From NCBI GenBank assembly GCA_963700045.1, contig CAVOWK010000026.1:14663-78662 (forward strand): DNA of 64,000 nucleotides. The letters are read 5' to 3'. Below the pieces are notes generated by a model, which did not search any database, had not been told where the DNA came from, and worked only from the letters and a program-made list of their open reading frames with translations. Position 1 is the stretch's first letter; every line of letters begins with the position of its first letter. The translations under genes were made by a program, and so were the position numbers. Positions 21,311 through 29,260 of this stretch are shown piece after piece. Origin of the DNA: RPQJ01 sp963700045 (GTDB lineage Bacteria > Pseudomonadota > Gammaproteobacteria > Steroidobacterales > Steroidobacteraceae).

Positions 21311-23023
21311 ATGACACATAGATTGGTCTTTGCCGTCGTGGCCGCCCTGGCCACGGCGCTCCTCCCGCCTGTTACCGCGTTCGCGCAGCAACCCGCGCCG
21401 ACAGTGACGGTTCCACCGGTCACTGCCGTCGCCAGTCCGCTGGCCGAAGCCATCCGCGACCGCATCGACCACCTGCGCTACGAGAAGCAGCAGGACGTAC
21501 GCGGCGCACGCGTCATCGCCGACGAGCTGGTCGCAAAGTACTACGAGGCACAGCAGTTCCAGCCGGCGTGGCAGGATGCGTCGAAGCTCGACGAACTCGT
21601 CGCGAGCATCGAGGACCTGCGCAACGACGGTCTCGATCCCAACGACTACCACCTCGAAGCGCTTCGCTCGTACCGTCTCGACGTACGCATGCAATCGCCG
21701 CTGACACTGCAGGATCGCGCCGATCTCGAACTGCTCGCGACCGACGCCTTCATGCTCGGGCTCTACCACGTCTACCTCGGCAAGGTAGATCCGGTGAAAC
21801 TGAGTTCGCAGTGGAACTTCGCGCAGCGTCCGACACCATCGTTCGACGAAGGACTGCAGCGCTTCTCCGCGCGACTCGCCGCCGGCGAAATCCGCGAAGC
21901 GTTCGACAGCGCGCGTCCGTCGCACGCCTGGTATCAGCGTGGCCGTGAGCGCCTGAAGGATTACCGAGTGATCGCGGCAGCCGGTGGCTGGCCGGTCCTT
22001 GCGGATGGCCCGACGCTGAAGCCAGGCATGAGCGACGCGCGCGTGCCTGTGCTGCGCAAGCGGCTCGAGATCACGAAAGACTTGCTGCCAACGCCGGGCA
22101 CCGTTGTCGGGGTCGACCCTGACCTCTACGACGCGGTGTTGGAACAAGGGGTCAAGGCCTTCCAGGAACGTCACGGCCTGACGCCGGACGGTGCAATCGG
22201 ACCTGGCACGCGCGCCGCGATGAACGTGCCGGTGGAGCAGCGCATCGACCAGATCCGCGTCAACCTGGAGCGCGGTCGCTGGACCCTGCACGAGATGAAA
22301 GGCGAGTTCGTGCTGGTCGACGTCGCTGGCTTCTACGTGAGCTACTTCCGCAACGACGAACCGATCTGGACGTCGCGGGTCGTCGTGGGCAAGGACCAGC
22401 GCGAGACGCCGATCTTCCGCTCGAAGATCACCTACGTCGTGTTCAATCCGACCTGGACGATTCCGCCGGGCATCCTGGTCAAGGACAAGCTGCCGGAACT
22501 GAGGCGCAATCCCGGCGCGCTGAAGCGAATGAACATCCGCGTGCTCGACGGCAGCGGACGCGAGGTCAACCCGTATTCGGTCAACTGGAACCAGTACGGG
22601 CCGTCGCGGTTGCCACCGTACCAGTTCGTGCAGGACCCGGGCCCGAACAACGCGCTCGGCCTGGTCAAGATCATGTTCCCGAATCCCTACCTGGTGTACC
22701 TGCACGATTCGCCGGCGAAATCCCTTTTCGAGCAGGACCAGCGCACCTTCAGCTCAGGCTGCATCCGCGTGCAGCAGCCGTTCGAACTGGCGGCGCTCGT
22801 GCTCAACGATCCGCAGTGGAACCCGCAGAGCATCGACGCCGTGATCGCGACCAAACAGACCCGGACGGTCAACCTTAAGACACCCGTGCCGGTGCTGCTC
22901 CTGTACTGGACCGCGCAGCCGCGGCCGGATGGCCAGGTGAACTTCCGTAACGACGTCTACGGGCGCGATCCGCCAACGCTCGCGGCGCTCGACAGCGACT
23001 TCCGCCTGCCGGTCATCAACTGA
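21311..23023 (+). CDS. L,D-transpeptidase of the YcbB/LdtD type
   Basis: 570 residues. The signal peptide is MTHRLVFAVVAALATALLPPVTAFAQ. A scaffold domain follows (about 60-230, with YYEAQQFQPAW and NDGLDPNDYHLEAL), then a peptidoglycan-binding domain (VKAFQERHGLTPDGAIGPGTRAAMN, about 281-305) and the YkuD catalytic domain ending in TFSSGCIRVQQPFELA, with the nucleophile Cys near residue 484. It makes 3-3 cross-links in periplasmic peptidoglycan or attaches proteins to it. Domain order and length match LdtD rather than the short Ldts. It starts 20 nt after rimO and ends at a hairpin terminator. Confidence 0.92.
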   Translation: MTHRLVFAVVAALATALLPPVTAFAQQPAPTVTVPPVTAVASPLAEAIRDRIDHLRYEKQQDVRGARVIADELVAKYYEAQQFQPAWQDASKLDELVASIEDLRNDGLDPNDYHLEALRSYRLDVRMQSPLTLQDRADLELLATDAFMLGLYHVYLGKVDPVKLSSQWNFAQRPTPSFDEGLQRFSARLAAGEIREAFDSARPSHAWYQRGRERLKDYRVIAAAGGWPVLADGPTLKPGMSDARVPVLRKRLEITKDLLPTPGTVVGVDPDLYDAVLEQGVKAFQERHGLTPDGAIGPGTRAAMNVPVEQRIDQIRVNLERGRWTLHEMKGEFVLVDVAGFYVSYFRNDEPIWTSRVVVGKDQRETPIFRSKITYVVFNPTWTIPPGILVKDKLPELRRNPGALKRMNIRVLDGSGREVNPYSVNWNQYGPSRLPPYQFVQDPGPNNALGLVKIMFPNPYLVYLHDSPAKSLFEQDQRTFSSGCIRVQQPFELAALVLNDPQWNPQSIDAVIATKQTRTVNLKTPVPVLLLYWTAQPRPDGQVNFRNDVYGRDPPTLAALDSDFRLPVIN

Positions 23024-23035
23024 CCGACAAAAGAA

Positions 23036-23069
23036 GGCCGGCGAACCTTGCGGCAGCCGGCCGAATTTT
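23036..23069 (+). terminator. Hairpin terminator after the L,D-transpeptidase
   Basis: GGCCGGC (23036-23042) pairs with GCCGGCC (23056-23062) across a 13-nt loop and is followed by GAATTTTC. It lies 13 nt after the stop codon. A second small hairpin, CCGGAAGG-TTTTTCCGG, follows at about 23107 in the convergent gap. Confidence 0.6.
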
Positions 23070-23169
23070 CACGCAGGAGGAAAAACGTACGGGGCAAAGA
23101 TTGCGCCCGGAAGGTTTTTCCGGCTTCGGGGATATCCACCGTGCCATAGGTGGAAATTACTAGGCGCGG

Positions 23170-23655
23170 TCAGTGGTGGTGTCCGCCGGGTCCGTGCACG
23201 TGGCCGTGCTCGAGTTCTTCCTGCGTAGCTTCGCGCACCTCGGTAATCTCGACTTCGAAGTTGAGGTGCTCGCCGGCCAGCGGATGGTTGCCGTCGACGG
23301 TGACCATGTCGCCCTGGATGCCGGTGACGGTCACCGTGCGCGCGTGACCATCGGACGTCTGGGCCTGGAACTGCATGCCGGGCTTCAGGTTCGAGACCTT
23401 GCCGAACGAGCGCTTCGGCACGCGCTGGATGAGCTCCGCATCGCGCTCGCCGTAGCCGTCGGCCGGCGCGATCTTCACGCTGAGTCTCGCGCCCGACGTT
23501 TTGCCTTCGAGTTCGCGCTCGAGGCCCGGAATCAGGTTGCCGTGGCCGTGTATGTACGCGAGCGGATCGCCGCCCGCCGAGCTGTCGAGCACTTTGCCCT
23601 CGTCGTTGGTGAGGGTGTAATGGATCAGCACGACCTTGTCCGCGGCAACGACCAT
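23170..23655 (-). CDS. slyD: SlyD-type FKBP peptidyl-prolyl isomerase
   Basis: 161 residues. The FKBP fold opens KVVLIHYTLTNDEGKVLDSS and PLAYIHGHGNLIPGLEREL, the insert-in-flap domain follows (about 70-125, VPKRSFGKVSNLKPGMQFQ and VTVDGNHPLAGEHLNFEVEI), and the C-terminus is His-rich (HGHVHGPGGHHH). This is a cytoplasmic folding helper; in E. coli SlyD the His-rich tail binds Ni and other metals, and this short tail could do likewise. The start chosen gives MVVAADKVVLIHY and has GGAG about 11 nt upstream. A purine-rich tract lies between it and the upstream DUF4870 gene. Confidence 0.88.
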   Translation of the reverse strand: MVVAADKVVLIHYTLTNDEGKVLDSSAGGDPLAYIHGHGNLIPGLERELEGKTSGARLSVKIAPADGYGERDAELIQRVPKRSFGKVSNLKPGMQFQAQTSDGHARTVTVTGIQGDMVTVDGNHPLAGEHLNFEVEITEVREATQEELEHGHVHGPGGHHH

Positions 23656-23670
23656 AAGGCGACTCCGGAG

Positions 23671-23722
23671 TTGGGAAGGGGGAAGAGGAAGGGAGGAAGG
23701 ATAGGAAGGGAAGAAGAAGAAC
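23671..23722 (+). repeat. Polypurine tract in the FKBP leader
   Basis: Over 50 nt of almost pure G and A on the plus strand (motif AAGGGAGGAAGGATAGG), hence pyrimidine-rich on the FKBP coding strand. It resembles the tracts at glgB and rimO in composition and position directly 5' of a gene. Confidence 0.55.
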
Positions 23723-23726
23723 GGAC

Positions 23727-24134
23727 TCAGACGGGCAGGCCGTCCTTGAGCTTGAGCCAACCGCGCGCGACGCGATAGATGACCCAGACGCCAATGATGA
23801 AGATGCCGATCGGGAACGTGACGAACCCGACGAGCACGAAGAACAGCGGCAGCGACAGCAGGAACACGACCGTGACCCAGAGCGCGGCGAACCAGAACGT
23901 GCGCAGCTGCCAGGCGAAGTGCGATTCCAGGTGGGTGCCGCGGGCATCGCTGCGACGGACGTAGTTCATCACCACGGCAACGATCGACGGCAGGCCGAAC
24001 ACGAAGGCCGTGGCGATGAACGCCGAGCCGAACATGCCTATCAGGGCGCTCGCCGCGTGCAGCGCATACATCCAGTGCGTATAGCGGACGAGCGAAGCAT
24101 CCGCGACCGCCAGCGAAGAAGCCGGTGAGTTCAT
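23727..24134 (-). CDS. DUF4870-family membrane protein
   Basis: 135 residues with three to four hydrophobic segments: LHAASALIGMFGSAF (about 25), FVFGLPSIVAVVMNYV (about 44), TFWFAALWVTVVFLLSLPLFF (about 80) and a C-terminal GFVTFPIGIFIIGVWVIYRVARGW (about 103). The pattern, with HFAWQLRTFWF after an Arg-rich cytosolic loop, fits DUF4870/YccF-like small integral membrane proteins of unknown function. It lies upstream of slyD on the same strand with a 71-nt gap. Confidence 0.75.
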   Translation of the reverse strand: MNSPASSLAVADASLVRYTHWMYALHAASALIGMFGSAFIATAFVFGLPSIVAVVMNYVRRSDARGTHLESHFAWQLRTFWFAALWVTVVFLLSLPLFFVLVGFVTFPIGIFIIGVWVIYRVARGWLKLKDGLPV

Positions 24135-24175
24135 CGATTTTGCGCCCCTGTGTGCGATTCCGTGGGATGCCTATC

Positions 24176-24871
24176 CTACTGCGTCGCGCCGTCCGGCGGA
24201 GACTCAGCCTGTCGCATCGCGGCCTCCCAATGGCGCTTCGGCACGTGGGTACGCAGCCGTCGGGCCACCAGGTCGAGTACCTCCGCGTCGATCCCGTGCC
24301 CCAGCCACGGGACGACATCCGCAACGACGTCGGCACCGAGCGCGACCAGGTGCCTGGCGGCCTCGACGGTGAAGCCGTAATGGATCACTGCGTCGGCCTT
24401 GCCGTGGACGAGGAACAGCGTCGTTCCGCGCGGATTCGTCGCCGGCAACCGGGCGTAGCGACCGGCGAGCGCTACCACGCGTCCGGCCAGCACGTCGTCG
24501 CCCGCCTGGGTCGCCGCCTCCAGCACCATGATCGCCCCCTGCGAAAAACCCACCAGTACGGTGGCTTCCGGTCCCAGGCCCGTATCGCGTTGCCATTGCC
24601 GGATGGCTGCGACGAACGACGGCATCTCGGCCGCAACCCGTTCGATCCGCCTGGCGTCGTCGATGCCGTCGACGGAAAACCACTGGTAACCGATGCCGAA
24701 GCTCGACGGATGAGGAGCGCGCAGGCTCGCCACCAACGCTTCGGGGTATTCCGCCGCGAGCCGCTCGCCCACCAGCCGCAGGTCCTCTTCACTGGCACCA
24801 AGACCGTGGAACAGCAACACGAGTTGCCGCACCGCACCGCTCGGCTGCTGGATGATCATGGCAATTGGCAT
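24176..24871 (-). CDS. YpfH-like carboxylesterase/phospholipase family serine hydrolase
   Basis: 231 residues of the alpha/beta-hydrolase fold. The oxyanion region is LVLLFHGLGASEEDL (about 17), the nucleophile elbow is VLVGFSQGAIM (Ser about 106), the Asp is in LFLVHGKADAVIHYG (about 160) and the His in WLGHGID (about 197). This matches E. coli YpfH and related esterase/acyl-protein-thioesterase-like enzymes, which are cytoplasmic and act on short acyl esters. The natural substrate is unknown. Two close ATG codons (MPIAMIIQQ) are possible starts. The gene follows the broken methyltransferase gene with a 22-nt gap. Confidence 0.85.
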   Translation of the reverse strand: MPIAMIIQQPSGAVRQLVLLFHGLGASEEDLRLVGERLAAEYPEALVASLRAPHPSSFGIGYQWFSVDGIDDARRIERVAAEMPSFVAAIRQWQRDTGLGPEATVLVGFSQGAIMVLEAATQAGDDVLAGRVVALAGRYARLPATNPRGTTLFLVHGKADAVIHYGFTVEAARHLVALGADVVADVVPWLGHGIDAEVLDLVARRLRTHVPKRHWEAAMRQAESPPDGATQ

Positions 24872-24893
24872 CCCACGCTGCTTCCCATCGACC

Positions 24894-25368
24894 TTAGAGC
24901 CAGCGGCGGACCGACTGACGATATGTGTCGAATTCGCCCGCGAAGAGTCGCGCGAGGATGCGTTCCTCGGGTTCGATCTGGAAGCGATTGATGTACAGCA
25001 GGAAGGCCGGCAGGACGACAAGAGCCACCGGGTTGGCGAGCCATGCGGCCCACGCGGCCAGCATCGAGCAGCATGCCGAGGTACATCGGGTTGCGCGTAT
25101 GGCGGTAGATGCCGGAGCGCACCATCGAGGACGTGGCTTGCGGCGTCGTCGGGTTCACCGTCGTGCGTGCCCGGCGGAATTCGACCACCCCGGCGACGGC
25201 AACCAGGATCCCTGCTGCGAGCAACAACACGGCCGTTCCGAGCCGCCAGGGCTTGCCCCATTCCAGGCCGCCGGGGGTCCAACGCGAGAGCAGCCACATG
25301 CACAGCGCCGCGACCGACGCGACGGCGACCGGCGGCACACGCAGTTCGAGCGACGATCCGGCGTGCAT
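24894..25368 (-). pseudogene. Isoprenylcysteine-carboxyl-methyltransferase-like membrane protein, frameshifted
   Basis: Read from MHAGSSLELRVPPVAVAS the frame carries three helices and the family signature VRSGIYRHTRNPMYLGMLL, then becomes nonsense. In the +1 frame the expected rest appears: LAAWAAWLANPVALVVLPAF, then INRFQIEPEERILARLFAGEF and a TAA stop. The break is near CTGCTCGATGCTGG (about 25065), and the total length of 475 nt is 3n+1, so one inserted base explains it. Both halves are well conserved, which suggests a very recent mutation or a sequence error. The intact product would be an inner-membrane methyltransferase of about 157 residues. Confidence 0.8.
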
Positions 25369-25396
25369 GGCGAAATCTCGTCCGATCAGGCCGGGG

Positions 25397-25999
25397 TCAG
25401 CCGGTCCAGGCCCGGAGTTGCTTGAAATAGAGCACGGTTGGAAACAGTTCCCCGTCGGGCGTGGTCGCGTAGTCTGGTATTTCACCCGCGCGGGTCCACC
25501 CCAGGTGGCGGTAAACGTCCTCCGCGTGCGACGCGAGCAGCGTGTCCAGGAACAGCAGCGAACGCCCGCGGCGCCTGGCCTCGGCTTCCAGCTCGCCCAT
25601 CAGGAGCGTGGCGACGCCGTTCCCGCGCGCAGCACGCAGCACCTGGAGTTTCTGCACCTCGGCCCGATGCCGGCCGTTGTCCTTGTCGCACAACGCGAGC
25701 TGCACCGTGCCGACGACGACGCCATCCTGTTCGGCGACCCAGAGCAGCAGGTCGTCGCTGAGGGATGAGAACACCCTGCGCCAGTAGCGATCCGCGGTCG
25801 CGCGCGACACCGGCGCGAGGAAGCCGATGGACGCACCCGAATGCACCGCGTCGATCAACAAGTCACCGAGCGGTTCGAGCAACGAAGTGTCCGTCGCAGC
25901 GACTCGACGCACGACCAAAGCCGCGGACCGGAAGGCCGGCCTGCGCGCCGGGGCAGGGTCGGAAGTCGGCTTGCAGCCGTCGGGTTTGAAGACGCGCAC
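25397..25999 (-). CDS. GNAT-family N-acetyltransferase
   Basis: Up to 200 residues. The acetyl-CoA fold is clear: LLLWVAEQDGVVVGTVQLAL (strand 2-3), HRAEVQKLQVLRAARGNGVATLLMGELEAEAR (the RxxGxG/A loop, about residues 110-140) and SLLFLDTLLASHAEDVYRHLGW near the end. The substrate is unknown. The start is unsettled: the most 5' GTG (MRVFKPDGC) actually encodes what looks like the C-terminus of the overlapping DUF1272 gene, and a GTG at 25912 (VRRVAATDTSLLE) is a better acetyltransferase start. If the neighbouring frameshift is repaired the two would form one continuous frame. Confidence 0.8.
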   Translation of the reverse strand: MRVFKPDGCKPTSDPAPARRPAFRSAALVVRRVAATDTSLLEPLGDLLIDAVHSGASIGFLAPVSRATADRYWRRVFSSLSDDLLLWVAEQDGVVVGTVQLALCDKDNGRHRAEVQKLQVLRAARGNGVATLLMGELEAEARRRGRSLLFLDTLLASHAEDVYRHLGWTRAGEIPDYATTPDGELFPTVLYFKQLRAWTG

Positions 26000-26207
26000 G
26001 GTCGACGGGGGATTGGACCGCCAGCTTCGATGCCGGTCGGCGCGGCCGCGGCAGCAACTCGCCCCCGCAGTTCGGACACACGCCGTTCAGGCGACGCTCG
26101 GCACAGGTCGCGCAGAACGTGCATTCGAACGAACAGATCCGTGCGAGCGGCGACTCCGGCGGCAAGTCGGCATCGCAGCATTCACAGGATGGGCGTATAT
26201 CCAGCAT
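25863..26207 (-). CDS. DUF1272 zinc-ribbon-like protein, apparent frameshift into GNAT frame
   Basis: MLDIRPSCECCDADLPPES followed by ARICSFECTFCATCAER and GVCPNCGGEL gives the eight-cysteine pattern of DUF1272, a probable metal-binding protein of unknown role. After KLAVQSP the frame leaves the family pattern. The expected C-terminus STVRVFKPDGC is found in the other frame, that of the downstream GNAT gene. The switch coincides with a run of five G on the plus strand (26007-26011), so one extra base in that run is likely. When corrected the gene has no stop before the GNAT domain, giving a DUF1272-GNAT fusion of about 269 residues. Confidence 0.65.
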   Translation of the reverse strand: MLDIRPSCECCDADLPPESPLARICSFECTFCATCAERRLNGVCPNCGGELLPRPRRPASKLAVQSPVDRARLQTRRLQADFRPCPGAQAGLPVRGFGRASSRCDGHFVARTAR

Positions 26208-26261
26208 GGCCCTTCGAACCGCGGAATCGAAACGATACATTTAGCCTAGCATTGTTCTTTT

Positions 26262-26402
26262 GGACACTGTCTTGATTGGGTATCGATGCCTTCCGATCCC
26301 GGTTGCATTGGGGTTTTCCCCGTCCGTAACCTCACGGATGTGTTGCTTTTGGACTACGTCCTAAGCTTCCCTCGCACTATTTGCAGGTCTGGACTACGGT
26401 CC
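26262..26402 (+). promoter_or_regulatory. Three GGAC-N-GTCC palindromes upstream of urcA
   Basis: GGACACTGTC (26262), GGACTACGTCC (26351) and GGACTACGGTCC (26391) are short palindromes in the 222-nt AT-richer gap before urcA; the first two follow CTTTT. The last ends 27 nt before the ATG. The gap otherwise shows A/T-rich promoter-like DNA without a clear consensus. Repeated symmetric boxes suggest a regulator binding array. Confidence 0.4.
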
Positions 26403-26429
26403 GCTAGAACCCCTCACGGAGACACCGAC

Positions 26430-26813
26430 ATGAAGCTCACCAAGTTCGCCCTGCTGGCGGTCGCCGCCAGTTGCACCCTGGCCAGCCAGGGCGTGTATGC
26501 CCAGGCCATGGAAGTCGTGACGGTCGAAGCCGTCCGCGAAATCGTCGTCGGCAAGTCGCCGATCGGCGCGCCGATCAAGGAACTGACCATCCGTTCGCGC
26601 GTCAGCTACGCGGACCTCGACCTGACTACGGCGACTGGCGCCGCGACGCTGGAGAAGCGAGTCAGGGAGGCCGCCACCTCATCCTGCAAGGAAATCAAAG
26701 TCGACGTGCCGGTCGAAGGCTGGACCATCGACCGTTGCATCCGTGAAGCGACCGAAGATGCGATGGTGCAGGTGAACAAGGCCGTTGCCGACGCGAAGGC
26801 CGCGAAGAAGTAA
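26430..26813 (+). CDS. UrcA-family protein
   Basis: 127 residues with a signal peptide (MKLTKFALLAVAASCTLASQGVYAQ). The mature part holds the UrcA pattern: VSYADLDLTTATGAATLEKRV, then paired cysteines about 14-20 residues apart (SSCKEIKV and DRCIREATEDAM) and an Ala/Lys-rich tail. It is exported and its function is unknown. The family is frequent in alpha- and gammaproteobacteria of the Xanthomonadales type. GGAGA lies about 8 nt before the ATG. It is convergent with the amine oxidase gene, with a symmetrical hairpin between them. Confidence 0.85.
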   Translation: MKLTKFALLAVAASCTLASQGVYAQAMEVVTVEAVREIVVGKSPIGAPIKELTIRSRVSYADLDLTTATGAATLEKRVREAATSSCKEIKVDVPVEGWTIDRCIREATEDAMVQVNKAVADAKAAKK

Positions 26814-26835
26814 TCGAGCTGCAAACTCGAGCATC

Positions 26836-26873
26836 GCAAGGCGGGTGACCTCACGGTCACCCGTCTGCTTGCG
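26836..26873. terminator. Bidirectional hairpin between urcA and the amine oxidase
   Basis: CGGGTGACC (26842-26850) pairs with GGTCACCCG (26855-26863) around TCAC, with an outer GCAAG/CTTGC extension. It sits 23 nt after urcA and just before the convergent gene's stop, where a shared terminator is expected. There is no long T-run. Confidence 0.6.
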
Positions 26874-26878
26874 CGCGT

Positions 26879-28318
26879 CTAGGCGAGTTGCTGCGCGACC
26901 GCACCGGCTGCACGATCGCCCGATTCGATTGCGCCTTCCATGCCACGCGCACTTACCGACGTGTGCTCGCCGCAGAAATGCACGCGGCCCCGCGGCTGGA
27001 ACATCGCGGGCAGGAACTTCGTGACCGTGCCGGGATTGAAATAGGCCCATGCGCCGCCGGCGAACGGGTCCTGCTCCCAGGAATGCTGGCCGAGCACCCG
27101 CAGCGCACCCTTTGCCGCAGGCCGCATCTGCTCGATCTGCGCCACCACGTAGCGCGCGGCGCCTTCCTTGCCAAGGCGATCAAGGTGCCTCGCACCGGGC
27201 CCGAATGCCGACACGAGGAGGCTCGACACCTGGTCGTCCTGCGCTTCGTGGTAGATCGCGGAAACCCGGCCAATCGGCGAGTCGGTCCACATCGAAGGCT
27301 CGAGGTCGTCGTCCTCCCAGAACGGGCGTGACACCTGCAGCGCGACCTGGTGGATCGGCTGGTAAGGCAGCGATTTCACGGCACGCTGCTGCATGCCTGC
27401 GAGATCCGGCCGCAGGTCGATGCGCCGCAGCGTCGTGAACGGTACGGCACACACCACGGCGCGCGCGGAATAGCGAGCACCGTCCGCCGTGCGGACCGCA
27501 ACGCCGGCGCCCGTCGAGTCGACGGACCTGACGACCTGGTTGAGCCGCACCGGTTGCTGCAGTTGCGCGGCCATCGCGAGCGGGAGGTTCTGGTTGCCAC
27601 CCCTGGCCTGCAGCATCACCGGCTTGGCCGATTTCTGCGCCGTGGTGAAAGCCGACACGTACGCCATCATCAGCGCCGAGATGTCCCTGGCGTTCAGGCC
27701 GTACGTCGGAATCGTGTCGTACGCGAGTTCGATCATCGGATCGGTGGCGCCCTGCTTGCGCAGGAAGTCGCGCATCGACACGTCGAACGGCGCGTTCTTC
27801 GGCTCGTACCAGCCTGCGGTCGTGGTCAGCGGATTCTCCTGGCTCGTCACCAGCGGCACGTATTGCCACGGCATCATTTCGCGCAGCGCGGGCGGGAATG
27901 GATTGCGGGGCGAGTCTGCCCATTCCGACCGGCTCACCGGTTTGCCGTCCAGCACCAGCGTGAACTTCGCATGCTTCGACAGCCGTGGCACCTGGTCCTC
28001 GAGCGGCACGGCGACGCGCGTTGCGACCTCCATCAATCGCCGGTAGTCGCCGTAGATGATGTTGCCGCCTGCCTCCGGGACGCCCTGGACGCCGCCGAAC
28101 GTGAGGATACGACCACCCACGCGGCCCTGGCCTTCCAGCACCAGCACCTTGAAGCCCTTCTGCTCCAGGCCCCAGGCCGCCTGCAAGCCCGAGAGCCCGG
28201 CTCCGACGACGATCACGTCTGCCGTGTCCTCGACGGCCCAGGCTCGTCGCCCGGCAAGCAGGGTGGCGCCGGTGAGCACGCCCGAGTGCAGCAGGAATTT
28301 GCGGCGGGAAATGGTCAT
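26879..28318 (-). CDS. Tat-exported flavin-containing amine oxidase
   Basis: 479 residues from the ATG giving MTISRRKFLLHSG, a twin-arginine signal peptide, so the enzyme is likely folded with FAD and exported to the periplasm. The FAD motif is DVIVVGAGLSGLQAAWGLEQ (about 35-54), followed by GRVGGRILT. C-terminal EQDPFAGGAWAYFNPGTVTK and RVHFCGEHTSVSARGMEGAIESG are typical of the monoamine oxidase family. Oxidation of an amine with H2O2 release is expected; the substrate is unknown. A GTG three codons upstream is an alternative start. Confidence 0.88.
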   Translation of the reverse strand: MTISRRKFLLHSGVLTGATLLAGRRAWAVEDTADVIVVGAGLSGLQAAWGLEQKGFKVLVLEGQGRVGGRILTFGGVQGVPEAGGNIIYGDYRRLMEVATRVAVPLEDQVPRLSKHAKFTLVLDGKPVSRSEWADSPRNPFPPALREMMPWQYVPLVTSQENPLTTTAGWYEPKNAPFDVSMRDFLRKQGATDPMIELAYDTIPTYGLNARDISALMMAYVSAFTTAQKSAKPVMLQARGGNQNLPLAMAAQLQQPVRLNQVVRSVDSTGAGVAVRTADGARYSARAVVCAVPFTTLRRIDLRPDLAGMQQRAVKSLPYQPIHQVALQVSRPFWEDDDLEPSMWTDSPIGRVSAIYHEAQDDQVSSLLVSAFGPGARHLDRLGKEGAARYVVAQIEQMRPAAKGALRVLGQHSWEQDPFAGGAWAYFNPGTVTKFLPAMFQPRGRVHFCGEHTSVSARGMEGAIESGDRAAGAVAQQLA

Positions 28319-28478
28319 CGGCAGCACGTCTCCAGGATTGCGACCGGCAAACCGGCCCGTGAGTACGGCCGGTTATTTGACGGTGACCGCGGCCAGAATG
28401 GTACGCGTACTTTTACGGGCGCGGTCCTGACGGGCGGCGGGCTGGACCGGGCGCCTGGTTTGCCGACGGCCACGCCGT

Positions 28479-29260
28479 TCAGCGGCGTTCCATCTCGACG
28501 ATCACGGTGCGACCGGTCAGGACTGCGAAGGAATTCATCCGCGCGAGGTGTTGCTGGTTCTCCTTGTAGATCGCAGGAATGTTGCGACGGGCATGCATCG
28601 CGACGATCGCCGCACCGAGCTTCACCAGCGGCCACAGCACGAGCAGCGCCGCCGAACCGGACTTGACGCGGTCGGTGGAGAACCGATCACGCGAAAACCT
28701 GCCTTCTCGGCCATGTACGCGATGTAGTACACGGACACCGGGTGGATGTGGCCGCCGACGTGCTGCGGATCGCAGCCATGGATCGGCAGCGGCCCGAACA
28801 GTTCGGGGAAGCCGGCCAGCAAGGTGCGCACACGCGAAGTCAGGCTCAGCACGTTCGGCGTCGTCAGCACGAACCGGCCGCCGGGTCGCAGCACGCGATG
28901 CACTTCGCGGAAGAAAAAGAACTGGTCCTCGAGGTGCTCGAGCACTTCGACCGAGTAGGCGAGGTCGACGCTCTGGTCGTCGAGCGGCAGCCCGCCATGC
29001 AGGTCGATGGCATGGCACGGCACCTCCGGGACGCGAAAGTTGTCGGGAAAGAGATCGCATGCCTCCAGCTTTGCCGCATACCCGTTGCTCTTGATCAGGT
29101 CATGCACACGACGCGCCAGGTAACCCTCGCCGGCGCCGATGTCGAGCACCCGGCCCGCCCGCGCAAGGTGCGACTCGAGCAGCGCGAGCACTCTCGCGTT
29201 GGTCTTCGGCAGCGAATAGGAAACGGGTGCCGGCGTACCGGTCACGGCGGGGTTCGTCAT
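28479..29260 (-). pseudogene. Class I SAM methyltransferase, frameshifted near the C-terminus
   Basis: The first 190 residues read well: motif I RVLDIGAGEGYLARRV, DLFPDNFR, SVDLAYSVEVLEHLEDQ and REVHRVLRPGGRFVLTTPN. After AEKAGFRVIG the frame gives nonsense. The -1-base frame supplies the natural end FSTDRVKSGSAALLVLWPLV, HARRNIPAIYKENQQHLARM and a stop. The length of 782 nt is 3n+2, so one lost base near 28690 (probably a G in CGGTT) explains it. The ATG overlaps the TGA of the GH133 gene by 4 nt, so the two are translationally coupled. A C-terminal amphipathic/hydrophobic segment suggests membrane association. Confidence 0.8.
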
